Assembly (NCBI RefSeq): GCF_018070045.1
Contig: NZ_JAGPYK010000021.1
Location: 1 to 64,000, forward strand
Length of the DNA: 64,000 nucleotides
From: Micromonospora sp. U21
GTDB taxonomy: Bacteria > Actinomycetota > Actinomycetes > Mycobacteriales > Micromonosporaceae
Direction: 5' to 3'
Shown: in pieces, positions 36,296 to 44,933 of the stretch
Layout of the letters: each line of letters starts with the position of its first letter
Numbering within the stretch: the first letter of the stretch is position 1
Notes under the pieces: generated by a model
Told to the model about the DNA's origin: nothing
Database searches by the model: none
Seen by the model: the letters and a program-made list of their open reading frames with translations, nothing else
Made by a program: the position numbers and the translations under genes

Positions 36296-36520
36296 TCAGC
36301 GTGCGGACTGGTAGGCGCGGCCCACGGCGGTCGCGTCGCTGCCGGTACGGAAGAGCCCGGTCTGGTCCTTGTCCGTGGCGGGCAGGCCGAACCAGGCGTA
36401 CCGGTGCAGCCAGGGCAGCCCGCCCAGCATCCGGGTCGCCGCGGTGAGGAACGCGGCCTGCTGGGCCTGGCTCGGGAAGCGGACGCCGTCGGAGAAGTCG
36501 ATCAGGGCGAACTCGGTGTA
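36296..36520 (-). pseudogene. 3' fragment of an Asl1-like glycoside hydrolase gene
   Basis: The minus-strand frame encodes about 74 residues plus stop that match the end of the glycosyl hydrolase catalytic core (Asl1-like TIM barrel) family. The strand T-E-F-A-L-I-D-F-S carries the family's catalytic Glu region, then F-P-S-Q-A-Q-Q-A-A-F-L, L-P-W-L-H-R-Y-A-W-F and G-L-F-R-T-G. It has no start and is joined directly at about 36520 to a truncated sigma-factor gene in a different frame. It is the 3' product of a deletion that removed most of the glycosidase gene. Confidence 0.6.
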
Positions 36521-37049
36521 CCGCCGCGTGGCCCTCGGTCAGGCCGAGCGCCGAGGCGAGGTCGGCCCGGTCGAGGTTTCCGGTGGCCTCCAGCCACCAG
36601 AGGGCGAGCAACGTCTGGTCGTCGTCGTCGAGCCAGCGGGTCGCCTCGGCCACCTCGCGGCGCTGGTCGGTCAGGCCGAGCCGGAGGATGGTGATCCCGG
36701 CGAAGTCCGCGGCCGGGTCGGGCACCCCGTACGCGCTGTCGAGGTCGACGGTGTGGGTCAGTGCGGTGCGGCGCTGCTGCTCGCGGTCCCGCACCTGCCG
36801 CACGGTGATGGCGATCAGCCAGGACCGGTACGCGGCCGGATCGCGCAGGTCGGGCAGGTGCCGGACGACGCGGAGCAGGGTCTCCTGGACCACGTCGTCG
36901 ACGTCGGCGTGCCCGCGCAGCGCCCGGCCGACCACGTTGTAGACGAGGGGGAGCGACGCTGCTACCAGGGCGTCGAGCGCCTGCGGATCGCCGTTGCGGG
37001 CGGCGACCACCAGGTCGGTGTCGGCTCCGCCTCGACCGGTTCCGCGCAT
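36521..37049 (-). pseudogene. ECF-type RNA polymerase sigma factor, 3' truncated
   Basis: From ATG 37049 (GGAG upstream) this frame encodes a sigma-70 family protein. Region 2 carries D-V-D-D-V-V-Q-E-T-L-L-R-V-V (about 50-63) and R-S-W-L-I-A-I-T. Region 4 begins at about 140, with L-D-R-A-D-L-A-S-A-L-G-L-T-E-G-H-A-A-V (about 158-176), and breaks off inside the recognition helix-turn-helix. After about 36521 the sequence switches to a glycosidase tail in another frame; the sigma frame continues as low-complexity Arg/Pro residues to a stop at 36213. Related sigma factors have long C-terminal regions, now lost. A chimeric protein might still be made, but promoter recognition is likely impaired. 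Confidence 0.65.
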
Positions 37050-37075
37050 CGTTCTCCACTCCCTCGTGTGGTTGT

Positions 37076-37118
37076 ACCGCTAGCGGTGGAAGAGCGTTGG
37101 TGGTCGCACCACCAACGC
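37076..37118. repeat. Tandem palindrome and perfect hairpin upstream of the broken sigma gene
   Basis: A 12-base palindrome ACCGCTAGCGGT (37076-37087) is followed at 37094-37118 by a perfect inverted repeat with 11-base arms (GCGTTGGTGGT) and a 3-base loop. The hairpin is stable enough for a terminator or attenuator, but no T-run follows on either strand. Lying 27-70 bases upstream of the sigma start, it may have been an operator for that gene. The rest of 37119-37214 shows nothing notable. Confidence 0.5.
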
Positions 37119-37214
37119 CTCCTCTCAGGAGACGGGCGGGCCGCACCGGGATAACAGTTTCCACGGGCGGGCCGGACAGGGCCAGGCGCGTGGGTCGAGT
37201 TCGGATCCCATCGC

Positions 37215-37268
37215 AGTGAACGTCTTCACTTGACCACAACGAGCGCGTAGCCTGCCTGAAACGATTCA
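37215..37268 (+). promoter_or_regulatory. Two LacI-type operators in front of the rhamnosidase genes
   Basis: The 12-base palindrome TGAAACGATTCA (37257-37268) is identical to the site in front of the rhamnose ABC operon (46244-46255) and has the central CG of LacI-family operators. A second inverted repeat, AGTGAA-CGTC-TTCACT, lies at 37215-37230, its centre 40 bases away, a spacing that would allow looping. TTGACC (37230-37235) may be the -35 box. The likely ligand-responsive repressor is the LacI protein encoded at 44934-45965. Confidence 0.7.
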
Positions 37269-37284
37269 TAGAGCGGAGGCCCGC

Positions 37285-40095
37285 GTGACTCGTCGTACTC
37301 TCGGATTCCGGCCGGCTGCCCGACGGCGCCGGACAGCGGTGCTCCTGGCGGCGACGACCGTCGTCGCGGTGGTCCTCAGCGGGGGGCCGCCGGCGCTGGC
37401 CGCGCGCGGACAGGCGCCGGGCGCACCGGCCTCGCTGACCGTCGGTGACCGAAGTCGCCCGCTCAACGTCGAGGGCGTTCCGCGCTTCGGCTGGCTGCCC
37501 CGCGACGCCGACCCCGGTGAGACGCAGAGCGCCTACCGGATCACCGTCACCCCGACCGGCGGCGACCGGATCTGGGACTCCGGCAAGGTCTCCTCGGACC
37601 AGCAGGCCTACGTGCCCTACGCGGGGCCCGCCCTGCGTCCGGGCACAGCGTACGAGTGGACGGTCCGCACCTGGGACCGCACCGACCGGCAGTCCCCGCC
37701 CGCCACCGGCGCCTTCGAGACCGGCATCGACGACACCCAGTGGGAGGGCGCGAGCTGGATCCGGCGCGCCACCACCGAGGCCGACGACTACACCCTCGCT
37801 CGCACCGAGGTACGCCCCAACGCCAGCCGGGTGGTCCGGGCCCGCGCCTACACCGCCGCCGACCACACCTACGAGCTCTACCTCAACGGCACCCGCGCCG
37901 ACCGGGGCACCTCCTTCAGCTACCCGGGGGAGGACTACTACCAGGCCGCCGACGTCACCAGGCTGGTGAAGGCCGGCGCGCCGCTGGTAATCGGAGTGCG
38001 CTACCACTGGTACGGCAGCGGTCAGGGCCGCCCCGCCGGCGCCCGTGGCCTGCTCGTGAAGCTGGTCGTCGAGCACGCCGACGGCACCCGCGAGGTGTAC
38101 GGCACCGACGGCTCCTGGCGGGTCGCCCGGGACACCCAGTTCGTCGCGAACGCCGAGCGCCGCAACGGCGAGGGCGACCGGGTCGAGCGGCAGGACGCCC
38201 GCGCCGAGGTCGCCGGCTGGATGCGGCCCGGCTACGACGACAGCGCCGCCGGGTTCGCCGCCGCCGAGGTGCTCGGCGCGCATCCGACCCCCTCGTTCCC
38301 GCACCTGATCGGGCAGGAGACCCGGCTGGTCGAGTCCGCGGTCAAGCCGGTCGCGCTGCGCACCGCCGCCGACGGCACGGTCGTCGCCGACTTCGGTGTG
38401 GTCATCCCCGCCCGCCCGGTGGTCCGGTTCGACGCCGGCGTCGCCGGGCGCACGGTCGACCTGCGGGCCGGCTACACCCTCACGGAGACCGGCCGGGTCG
38501 ACACGTCCACCCTCCAGTCGCAGGGCACCACCATGAGCTTCCCGTACCTGCAGAAGGACGGGCCGCAGGAGTACCGGGCCTTCACCCACCTCGGCTTCCG
38601 CTATCTGGAGATCCCCGCCGCCGGCGAGAAGATCTCGACGCGGGACGTCTCCGCCGTCGTGGTGCACACCGACGTCCCGTCCGGCCGGGAGGCGAGCTTC
38701 ACCAGCTCGAACGCCACCCTCGATGCGGTGTGGACGATGATGAAGCGGTCCGCGATCTACTCCGTCCAGGAGGCGTTCGTCGACACCCCCACCCGGGAGA
38801 AGGGCCAGTTCCTCGGCGACGCCGCGAACATCTCGTACGCCACGATGGCCGCCTTCGGCGAGCGCGACGCCACCCAGCAGGCCATCCGCGAGTTCCTCCG
38901 CTCAGCCGCCCGCTACTGGACCGCCGAGGGCGACCGGGGCCGCTACAACGCCGTCTACCCCAACGGCGACGGCAAGCGGGACATCCCCGACTACTCGCTG
39001 ATGTTCGTCGACTGGGTGTGGCGGTACTGGACCGAGACCGGCGACCGGGAGCTGCTGGCCGAGGTGTACCCGGCCATCCGGGACACCGCCGAGTACGTCC
39101 TGCGCCACATCCCGGCCACCGGCCCCACCGCCGGCCTGGTCACCGACCTGTCCGGCGGCAGCGGCGCCTACCGCTACGGCATCATCGACTGGCCCGAGCC
39201 CGGCCGCTTCGGCTACGACATGACCACCGCCGCCCGGACCACCATCAACGCCCAGAGCGTCGACGTGCTGCGCACCACCGCACGGATGGCCGAGGCGCTC
39301 GGCCGGCCCGCCGCCGAGGTGACCACGTACGACGGGCGGGCCGCGGACCTCACCGACGCGGTCAACGCCACGCTGCGCGCCGCCGACGGCAGCTACGTCG
39401 ACGGGCTGTCGGCCACCGGTGAGCGCAGCGGCCACGCCGGTCAGCACGCCACGTCGTACGCCATCGCGCACGGGCTGGCCCCGCGGGCCGACCTGCCCGC
39501 GCTGGCCGACCACGTCGCGTCGATGGGCATGAAGCAGGGGCCGATGACCGCCCACTGGCTGCTGCGGGCACTTGCCGACGCCGACCGGCCGGAGGCGGTG
39601 CTGCGGCTGCTGACCAACCCGGACGACCTGGGCTGGGCGAACATCCTCGCCCAGGGCGGCACCTTCACCTGGGAGGCCTGGACCCTCGATCCCGGCAGCA
39701 ACTTCAGCCAGTCCCATGGGTGGGGTGCGCAGGCGGTGGTCGACGTGCAGGAGACCCTGCTCGGCGTCCGCACCGCCAGCCCGGGCGCCGCCGTGGTCGA
39801 CGTCGTGCCGCCCGCCACCGGGCTCGACCGGGCGAGCGGCACGGTGCCCACCCAGCGCGGACCGGTCCGCCTCGACTGGCGGCGCACCGGCGCCGGCCTG
39901 CGCGTCGACCTCGACGTGCCGGTCAACGTCACCGCCCGGGTCGCCCTGCCGGTCATCCCAGGAAAGTCCTACCGGGCGGCCGGCCCGAGCAGGGCCACCT
40001 TCGTCGGCATCGAGGACGGCCGCGCCGTCTTCCAGGTCGGCTCCGGCCGGTCCAGCTTCCACCCGGTCGCCGGTCCGGCGGCCCAGCCCCGCTGA
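37285..40095 (+). CDS. Secreted GH78 alpha-L-rhamnosidase (936 residues)
   Basis: An exported glycoside hydrolase with a basic, Arg-rich signal peptide cleaved near A-L-A-A-R (about 40). It has an N-terminal Fn3-like domain, a beta-sandwich with T-Y-E-L-Y-L-N-G-T-R, an (alpha/alpha)6 barrel and a C-terminal beta domain. Catalytic features match GH78: D500, general acid E505 and D512 in the motif D-T-P-T-R-E-K-G-Q-F-L-G-D, and the base E797 in T-W-E-A-W-T. It releases terminal L-rhamnose from plant glycans or glycosides outside the cell. Start GTG 37285 follows GCGGAGG. The G-Q-F-L in place of the usual L-G-W-T marks a distinct GH78 subgroup from its neighbour. Confidence 0.92.
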   Translation: MTRRTLGFRPAARRRRTAVLLAATTVVAVVLSGGPPALAARGQAPGAPASLTVGDRSRPLNVEGVPRFGWLPRDADPGETQSAYRITVTPTGGDRIWDSGKVSSDQQAYVPYAGPALRPGTAYEWTVRTWDRTDRQSPPATGAFETGIDDTQWEGASWIRRATTEADDYTLARTEVRPNASRVVRARAYTAADHTYELYLNGTRADRGTSFSYPGEDYYQAADVTRLVKAGAPLVIGVRYHWYGSGQGRPAGARGLLVKLVVEHADGTREVYGTDGSWRVARDTQFVANAERRNGEGDRVERQDARAEVAGWMRPGYDDSAAGFAAAEVLGAHPTPSFPHLIGQETRLVESAVKPVALRTAADGTVVADFGVVIPARPVVRFDAGVAGRTVDLRAGYTLTETGRVDTSTLQSQGTTMSFPYLQKDGPQEYRAFTHLGFRYLEIPAAGEKISTRDVSAVVVHTDVPSGREASFTSSNATLDAVWTMMKRSAIYSVQEAFVDTPTREKGQFLGDAANISYATMAAFGERDATQQAIREFLRSAARYWTAEGDRGRYNAVYPNGDGKRDIPDYSLMFVDWVWRYWTETGDRELLAEVYPAIRDTAEYVLRHIPATGPTAGLVTDLSGGSGAYRYGIIDWPEPGRFGYDMTTAARTTINAQSVDVLRTTARMAEALGRPAAEVTTYDGRAADLTDAVNATLRAADGSYVDGLSATGERSGHAGQHATSYAIAHGLAPRADLPALADHVASMGMKQGPMTAHWLLRALADADRPEAVLRLLTNPDDLGWANILAQGGTFTWEAWTLDPGSNFSQSHGWGAQAVVDVQETLLGVRTASPGAAVVDVVPPATGLDRASGTVPTQRGPVRLDWRRTGAGLRVDLDVPVNVTARVALPVIPGKSYRAAGPSRATFVGIEDGRAVFQVGSGRSSFHPVAGPAAQPR

Positions 40096-40154
40096 CGTCC
40101 CGTTCGGGGCCGGTCACCGGCCCGCCGCCACCACCGGAAGGATGAGGACCAGGA

Positions 40155-43100
40155 ATGATGCGCATGACGCGGCGCCGCGCCGCACCCTCCACGCTTCTCG
40201 TGCTGCTGCTCGGCCTGACGCCGACGGTGGTGCCGGCCCCGGCCACCGCCGCCGCCCCGGCGGCCCCCGCGCTGACGGTGACCGGACTGACCACCGAACG
40301 GGCCACCGAGCCGATCGGGCTGGACGTGGAGCGGCCCCGCCTCGGTTGGCGCATCGAGGCCACCACCCGGGGCGTGCTCCAGGAGTCGTACCAGGTGCGC
40401 GTCGCCACCAGCCCGGACCGGCTGGACGACGCCGACGTCTGGGACAGCGGCCGGGTCCGGTCCCGGGAGAGCACCCTCGTCCCGTACGCCGGCCCGCAGC
40501 TACGAGCCCGCAGCCGGTACGCCTGGCAGGTCCGGGTCTGGGACACCGCGGGCCGCGACTCCGGGTGGAGCGCGCCGGCGTCATGGGAGACCGGCGTACG
40601 GGGCGGCGACGGCTGGCGGGCCGACTGGGTCGGCATGCCCTCGCCCACCGAGTCCTGGACGGACTACACCGTGCAGACGACGGTACGGCTGGAACGCGAC
40701 GCGGCCGGGATCTTCCTGCGCGCCCGGGGCGCGGGCAACGCGTACATGTGGCAGTTCTCCATCACCGGAGGCAGCGCCAAACTGCGCCCGCACGTACGCG
40801 TCGACGGCGCCTGGACGCTGCTCAAGGAGGTGCCGCTCGCCGGGGTCGTACCCGCCGACAAGCTGACCACGCCGCACACCCTGCGCATCACCGCGGCCGG
40901 CGACACCATCACCACCTGGGTCGACGGCACCCAGGTCGACGTCACCCGCAGCACCGTGCACCGGGCCGGGTCGGTCGGCCTGCGCACCAACGGGGTGGAG
41001 ACCGGCGTCTTCTCCGACTTCTCGGTGACCAGCGGCAGCGACACCCTCTTCGCGGCCAAGCTCACCGACGGCGAGAATCCTTTCGGGGCGGGCACGGCCA
41101 CCCCGGGCGGCCTGCGGGTCACCGGCGACGCCGAGGCCATGCTCACCGCGCTGGACGCGAACCCGCTGCTGCGCCGGGGCTTCCGGGTCTACGGCACGGT
41201 CGCCCGGGCCCGGATCTACGCCACCGCACTCGGTGTCTACCAGCTGTCCCTCAACGGCCAGCGGGTCGGCGACCACGAGCTGGCGCCCGGCTGGACCGAC
41301 TACGACAAGCGGGTGCAGTACCAGACGTACGACGTGACCCGCCAGCTCCGCGTGGGCGACAACGCCCTCGGCGCCCTGCTCGGCGACGGCTGGTACGCCG
41401 GCAGCATCGCCTGGTTCGGCACCGACAACTACGGCTCCCGGCCGCACCTCAGCGCGCAGCTGCTGATCGACTACACCGACGGGCGCAGCGAGACGATCGG
41501 CACCGACAGCTCATGGCGCGCCACGGCCGGGCCCTTCCTGCAGAGCGACCTGATCCACGGCGAGACCTACGACGCGCGGCGACTGCCGGCCGGCTGGGAC
41601 CGGCCCGGGTTCGACGACTCCGCCTGGTCGCCCGCCACCGTCGACGACGTCGACGCCACCGACCGGATCGTCGCCCAGGTCGACCCGCCGGTGCGGGTCA
41701 CGCAGGAGCTGCCCGCGAAGGCGCTGACCCAGCCCACCCCCGGCACCTGGATCTTCGACCTCGGCCAGAACATGGTGGGCAAGGCCCGGCTGAAGGTCGA
41801 CGGCCCAGCCGGCGCCACGGTCCGTATCCGGCACGCCGAGGTGCTCAACCCCGACGGCACCGCCTACACCGCCAACCTGCGCACGGCCCGGGCCACCGAC
41901 CACTACACGCTGCGCGGCGGCGGGGCCGAGGTCTACGAGCCCACGTTCACCTTCCACGGCTTCCGCTACGTCGAGCTGACCGGCTATCCGGGCACCCCGG
42001 ACCTGGCCACCGTCACCGGCCTGGTCATGCACACCGACGGGGAACTCACCAGCGAGTTCGAGACGTCCAACGCGATGGTGAACAAGCTGCACAGCAACAT
42101 CACCTGGGGGCAGCGCGGCAACTTCCTGTCCATCCCGACCGACACCCCGGCGCGGGACGAGCGGCTCGGCTGGACCGGTGACATCAACGTCTTCGCCAAC
42201 ACCGCGACGTTCAACATGGACAGCCTGACGTTCCTCAGCAAGTGGTTGCAGGACCTGCGCGACGCGCAGTCGGCCAACGGCGCCTACCCCGACGTCGCGC
42301 CCCGCGCCTGCTGCGGGGACGGCGCGACCGGATGGGCCGACGCCGGGATCACCGTGCCGCACGCGCTCTGGCAACGCTACGGCGACACCCGGGTGGTCGA
42401 GGAGCACTACGCGTCGATGGTGCGGTACGCGTCCTGGCTGGAGAGCACCAGCTCGGGCCACCTGCGTAGCAACGCCGGCCCGTACCTCGACTGGCTCAAC
42501 CTCGACGACCCGACGCCCGCCGGCGTCGTCGGCACGGCCTACTACGGGTACAGCATTCGTCTGCTCGCCGAGCTGGCCGGCGCCATCGGACGGGACGCTG
42601 ACGCGGCCCGCTACACGGCGCTGTCCAGGGACATCGCGCAGGCGTTCGTCGACGCGTACGTCGCGGCCGACGGCACCGTGCAGGGCGACAGCCAGACCGG
42701 GTACGTGCTGGCCATCGGCATGGACCTGCTGCCGGAGGCGTTGCGGGCCAAGGCCGCCGACCGGCTGGTCGACAACGTGCGGCGACACGACTGGCACCTC
42801 TCCACCGGCTTCCTCGGCACCCCGGACCTGCTGCCGGCGCTGAGTGACACCGGGCACCTGGATGTCGCCTACCGGCTGCTGCTCAACGACACCTACCCGT
42901 CGTGGGGTTACGAGATCGCCAAGGGCGCGACGACGATCTGGGAGCGCTGGGACTCGATCAAACCCGACGGCAGCTTCGGCGACGTGGGGATGAACTCCTT
43001 CAACCACTACGCGTACGGCGCGGTGGGCGACTGGATGTACCGGACCGTTGCCGGAATCGCCCCCGACGCCGGCAACCCCAGCTACTCGCACCTCACGTTC

Positions 43101-44804
43101 GCCCCCCAGCCGGGTGGTGACCTCACCTCGGCCAGGGCGTCGTACCGCTCGGCGTACGGGACGATCGGCAGCGACTGGGATCTCGACGCGCGCGGGGACA
43201 TGCGGCTGCGGCTCACCGTGCCGGCGAACACCACGGCGACCGTACGCCTGCCGGCACCGGGGCGGAACGCGGTCACCGAGGGCGGCCGGCCGGCGGAGCA
43301 GGCCGACGGCGTGCGATTCGTCCGGATGGACGGCACGGTAGCCGTCTACGAGATCGGCTCCGGTTCGTACTCCTTTGCGATCGACCGGGTGCTCGGCGAC
43401 CTGGGCGATGCGGGCGACACGGCACGGGAGCTGGTGACGCTCACCAACCAACTCGCCGGGGAGCTGGGTCGACCGGTGGCCGACTACCTGCGGGGCCGGT
43501 TCAGCCGACTCTCGGCGGAGACGACGGCGGCGCGGACGGCGTACCTGGCGGGCAACTCCCGTTCCGCAGCCGGTGACGTGCACCGGGCCCTGGCGAGCGC
43601 CGCCGACACGACCCGGTGGCTGCGGACCCAGGTCGCCGCGGGTCGCCTCGACCAGGCCCCCGCGGACCGGTTCACCGTGCTGCTCACCAAGGTCGACCAG
43701 CGACTTTCCGCCGCGTCGTCGATCCTGGTCGACGCCGTGGTGAAACTCGACCTGCCGGTGGGGGAGCGGCTGCCCGGCGAGGTCGTACGCGCCACCGTCA
43801 CGGTGACCAACGGCGGGCCGGACCCGCTTACCGGCGTGACCTCCGACCTGCGGGCACCCGATGGCTGGACGGTCACGCCGGTCGGGGGACAGGCCACCAC
43901 GGTCGCGCCGGGCGGCACCGTCAGCCACCGCTACGACCTGCGGATACCCGCCGGTCAGACGCCGGTGAGCGGGGCCGTCGACGGGACCGCCAGTTACCGC
44001 CACCGGGGTGGCAGCGCCACTCTGCCCGTCGCGGGAACGGTCGCCGTCGCGACGGCGGTGCAGATCGTGTCGGCGGCCCCGGTTCCGGCCGACGTCGCCC
44101 CGGGCGCCGCGACGACGGTCGGCACGGTGCTGCGCAACCGGGCCGGCGTGCGGGTGACGGGGCGGCTGACCGTCACCGCGCCGGACGGCTGGCGGTTGGC
44201 GCCGGCCGCCGCCGGGTACGACCTCGCCCCCGGTGCGGAGACCACCGCGTCGACCGTCCTCACCGCGCCGGTGTCGGTGACGCAGGGGCCGGTGGAGATC
44301 ACGGTGGCCACCGGCGACACCGCGGCCGAACGGCGCACGCTCGCGATCCCGGTCCGGTTCGACGATCCGCCGCCAGGTGCGTACGACCACGTCGACCTGG
44401 GTGCCGCGGCGTCCGAGCAGGCGCACCGCCTCGCGGCCTCGACCTACTCGGCCACCAGCACCGAGGCCGGCTTGACCCGCCGGTACACCGACACGACCCG
44501 CCCCGGCGGCTGGTTCGAGTTCGACCTCGCCGTCGAGCCCGGCGAGCCGTTCGTGCTGCGCGCTCGCGAGACGTACGACGGGCCGCAGCTGAAGGACTAC
44601 GAGGTAATCGTGGACGGGGTGGTGGCGCACAGCCGCTCGTGGCGACGGACGGCGGGTGGAGCCGGCACGGTCAGCTACCAGTTCGTGGTCGACCTGCCGG
44701 ACGCGACCCGCGACGGGGTGGTGCGGGTGCGATTCCGGGACACCGGCGACGGCTACGACCCGTCGATCGCCGACGTCTGGGCCACGCCCGGCCCGGCGGC
44801 CTGA
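40155..44804 (+). CDS. Secreted multidomain GH78 alpha-L-rhamnosidase (1549 residues)
   Basis: A large exported enzyme. After a signal peptide (cleaved near A-T-A-A-A, about 34) come an Fn3-like domain, an inserted jelly-roll domain (about 155-295) resembling LamG/3-keto-disaccharide hydrolase modules, the GH78 N-terminal sandwich (L-Y-Q-L-S-L-N-G-Q-R), the (alpha/alpha)6 barrel and a C-terminal sandwich. From about 1080 on there is a helical linker, a NEW3-type beta domain and a final carbohydrate-binding-like domain. The layout of D663, acid E669, W673, D676 and base E930 fits the spacing known for Streptomyces SaRha78A. The two GH78 genes lie 59 bases apart and probably share a transcript. 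Alternative ATGs at 40158 and 40164 are possible. Confidence 0.93.
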   Translation: MMRMTRRRAAPSTLLVLLLGLTPTVVPAPATAAAPAAPALTVTGLTTERATEPIGLDVERPRLGWRIEATTRGVLQESYQVRVATSPDRLDDADVWDSGRVRSRESTLVPYAGPQLRARSRYAWQVRVWDTAGRDSGWSAPASWETGVRGGDGWRADWVGMPSPTESWTDYTVQTTVRLERDAAGIFLRARGAGNAYMWQFSITGGSAKLRPHVRVDGAWTLLKEVPLAGVVPADKLTTPHTLRITAAGDTITTWVDGTQVDVTRSTVHRAGSVGLRTNGVETGVFSDFSVTSGSDTLFAAKLTDGENPFGAGTATPGGLRVTGDAEAMLTALDANPLLRRGFRVYGTVARARIYATALGVYQLSLNGQRVGDHELAPGWTDYDKRVQYQTYDVTRQLRVGDNALGALLGDGWYAGSIAWFGTDNYGSRPHLSAQLLIDYTDGRSETIGTDSSWRATAGPFLQSDLIHGETYDARRLPAGWDRPGFDDSAWSPATVDDVDATDRIVAQVDPPVRVTQELPAKALTQPTPGTWIFDLGQNMVGKARLKVDGPAGATVRIRHAEVLNPDGTAYTANLRTARATDHYTLRGGGAEVYEPTFTFHGFRYVELTGYPGTPDLATVTGLVMHTDGELTSEFETSNAMVNKLHSNITWGQRGNFLSIPTDTPARDERLGWTGDINVFANTATFNMDSLTFLSKWLQDLRDAQSANGAYPDVAPRACCGDGATGWADAGITVPHALWQRYGDTRVVEEHYASMVRYASWLESTSSGHLRSNAGPYLDWLNLDDPTPAGVVGTAYYGYSIRLLAELAGAIGRDADAARYTALSRDIAQAFVDAYVAADGTVQGDSQTGYVLAIGMDLLPEALRAKAADRLVDNVRRHDWHLSTGFLGTPDLLPALSDTGHLDVAYRLLLNDTYPSWGYEIAKGATTIWERWDSIKPDGSFGDVGMNSFNHYAYGAVGDWMYRTVAGIAPDAGNPSYSHLTFAPQPGGDLTSARASYRSAYGTIGSDWDLDARGDMRLRLTVPANTTATVRLPAPGRNAVTEGGRPAEQADGVRFVRMDGTVAVYEIGSGSYSFAIDRVLGDLGDAGDTARELVTLTNQLAGELGRPVADYLRGRFSRLSAETTAARTAYLAGNSRSAAGDVHRALASAADTTRWLRTQVAAGRLDQAPADRFTVLLTKVDQRLSAASSILVDAVVKLDLPVGERLPGEVVRATVTVTNGGPDPLTGVTSDLRAPDGWTVTPVGGQATTVAPGGTVSHRYDLRIPAGQTPVSGAVDGTASYRHRGGSATLPVAGTVAVATAVQIVSAAPVPADVAPGAATTVGTVLRNRAGVRVTGRLTVTAPDGWRLAPAAAGYDLAPGAETTASTVLTAPVSVTQGPVEITVATGDTAAERRTLAIPVRFDDPPPGAYDHVDLGAAASEQAHRLAASTYSATSTEAGLTRRYTDTTRPGGWFEFDLAVEPGEPFVLRARETYDGPQLKDYEVIVDGVVAHSRSWRRTAGGAGTVSYQFVVDLPDATRDGVVRVRFRDTGDGYDPSIADVWATPGPAA

Positions 44805-44902
44805 CCAGGCTTCACGCTCTCCGCCGGCACCAGACCGATCGCCCTCGGCGTCCCCGTGCCCGGGTTGCCGTCAACCGCCCTTTGCCCGGCGACCGGAGAC
44901 CG

Positions 44903-44924
44903 CCGCACCAGCTCACTGGTGCGG
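44903..44924. terminator. Hairpin terminator between convergent rhamnosidase and lacI genes
   Basis: A perfect inverted repeat with 9-base arms CCGCACCAG / CTGGTGCGG and a CTCA loop lies between two convergent stops, where a bidirectional terminator is expected. No strong T-run follows, as is common in actinomycetes. The remaining part of 44805-44933 shows no other structure. Confidence 0.6.
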
Positions 44925-44933
44925 TTCGGGCGA

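Noticed and set aside
36502..38667. A 721-codon minus-strand frame across the first rhamnosidase 5' region and sigma gene
   Set aside because: It is a shadow frame; its only protein-like portion is not in frame with the recognised sigma or glycosidase sequences.
41511..44630. A 1039-codon open frame antisense to the second rhamnosidase gene
   Set aside because: It mirrors a well-supported GH78 gene, has low-complexity Arg/Gly/Val content and no domain. Long antisense frames are normal at this GC content.
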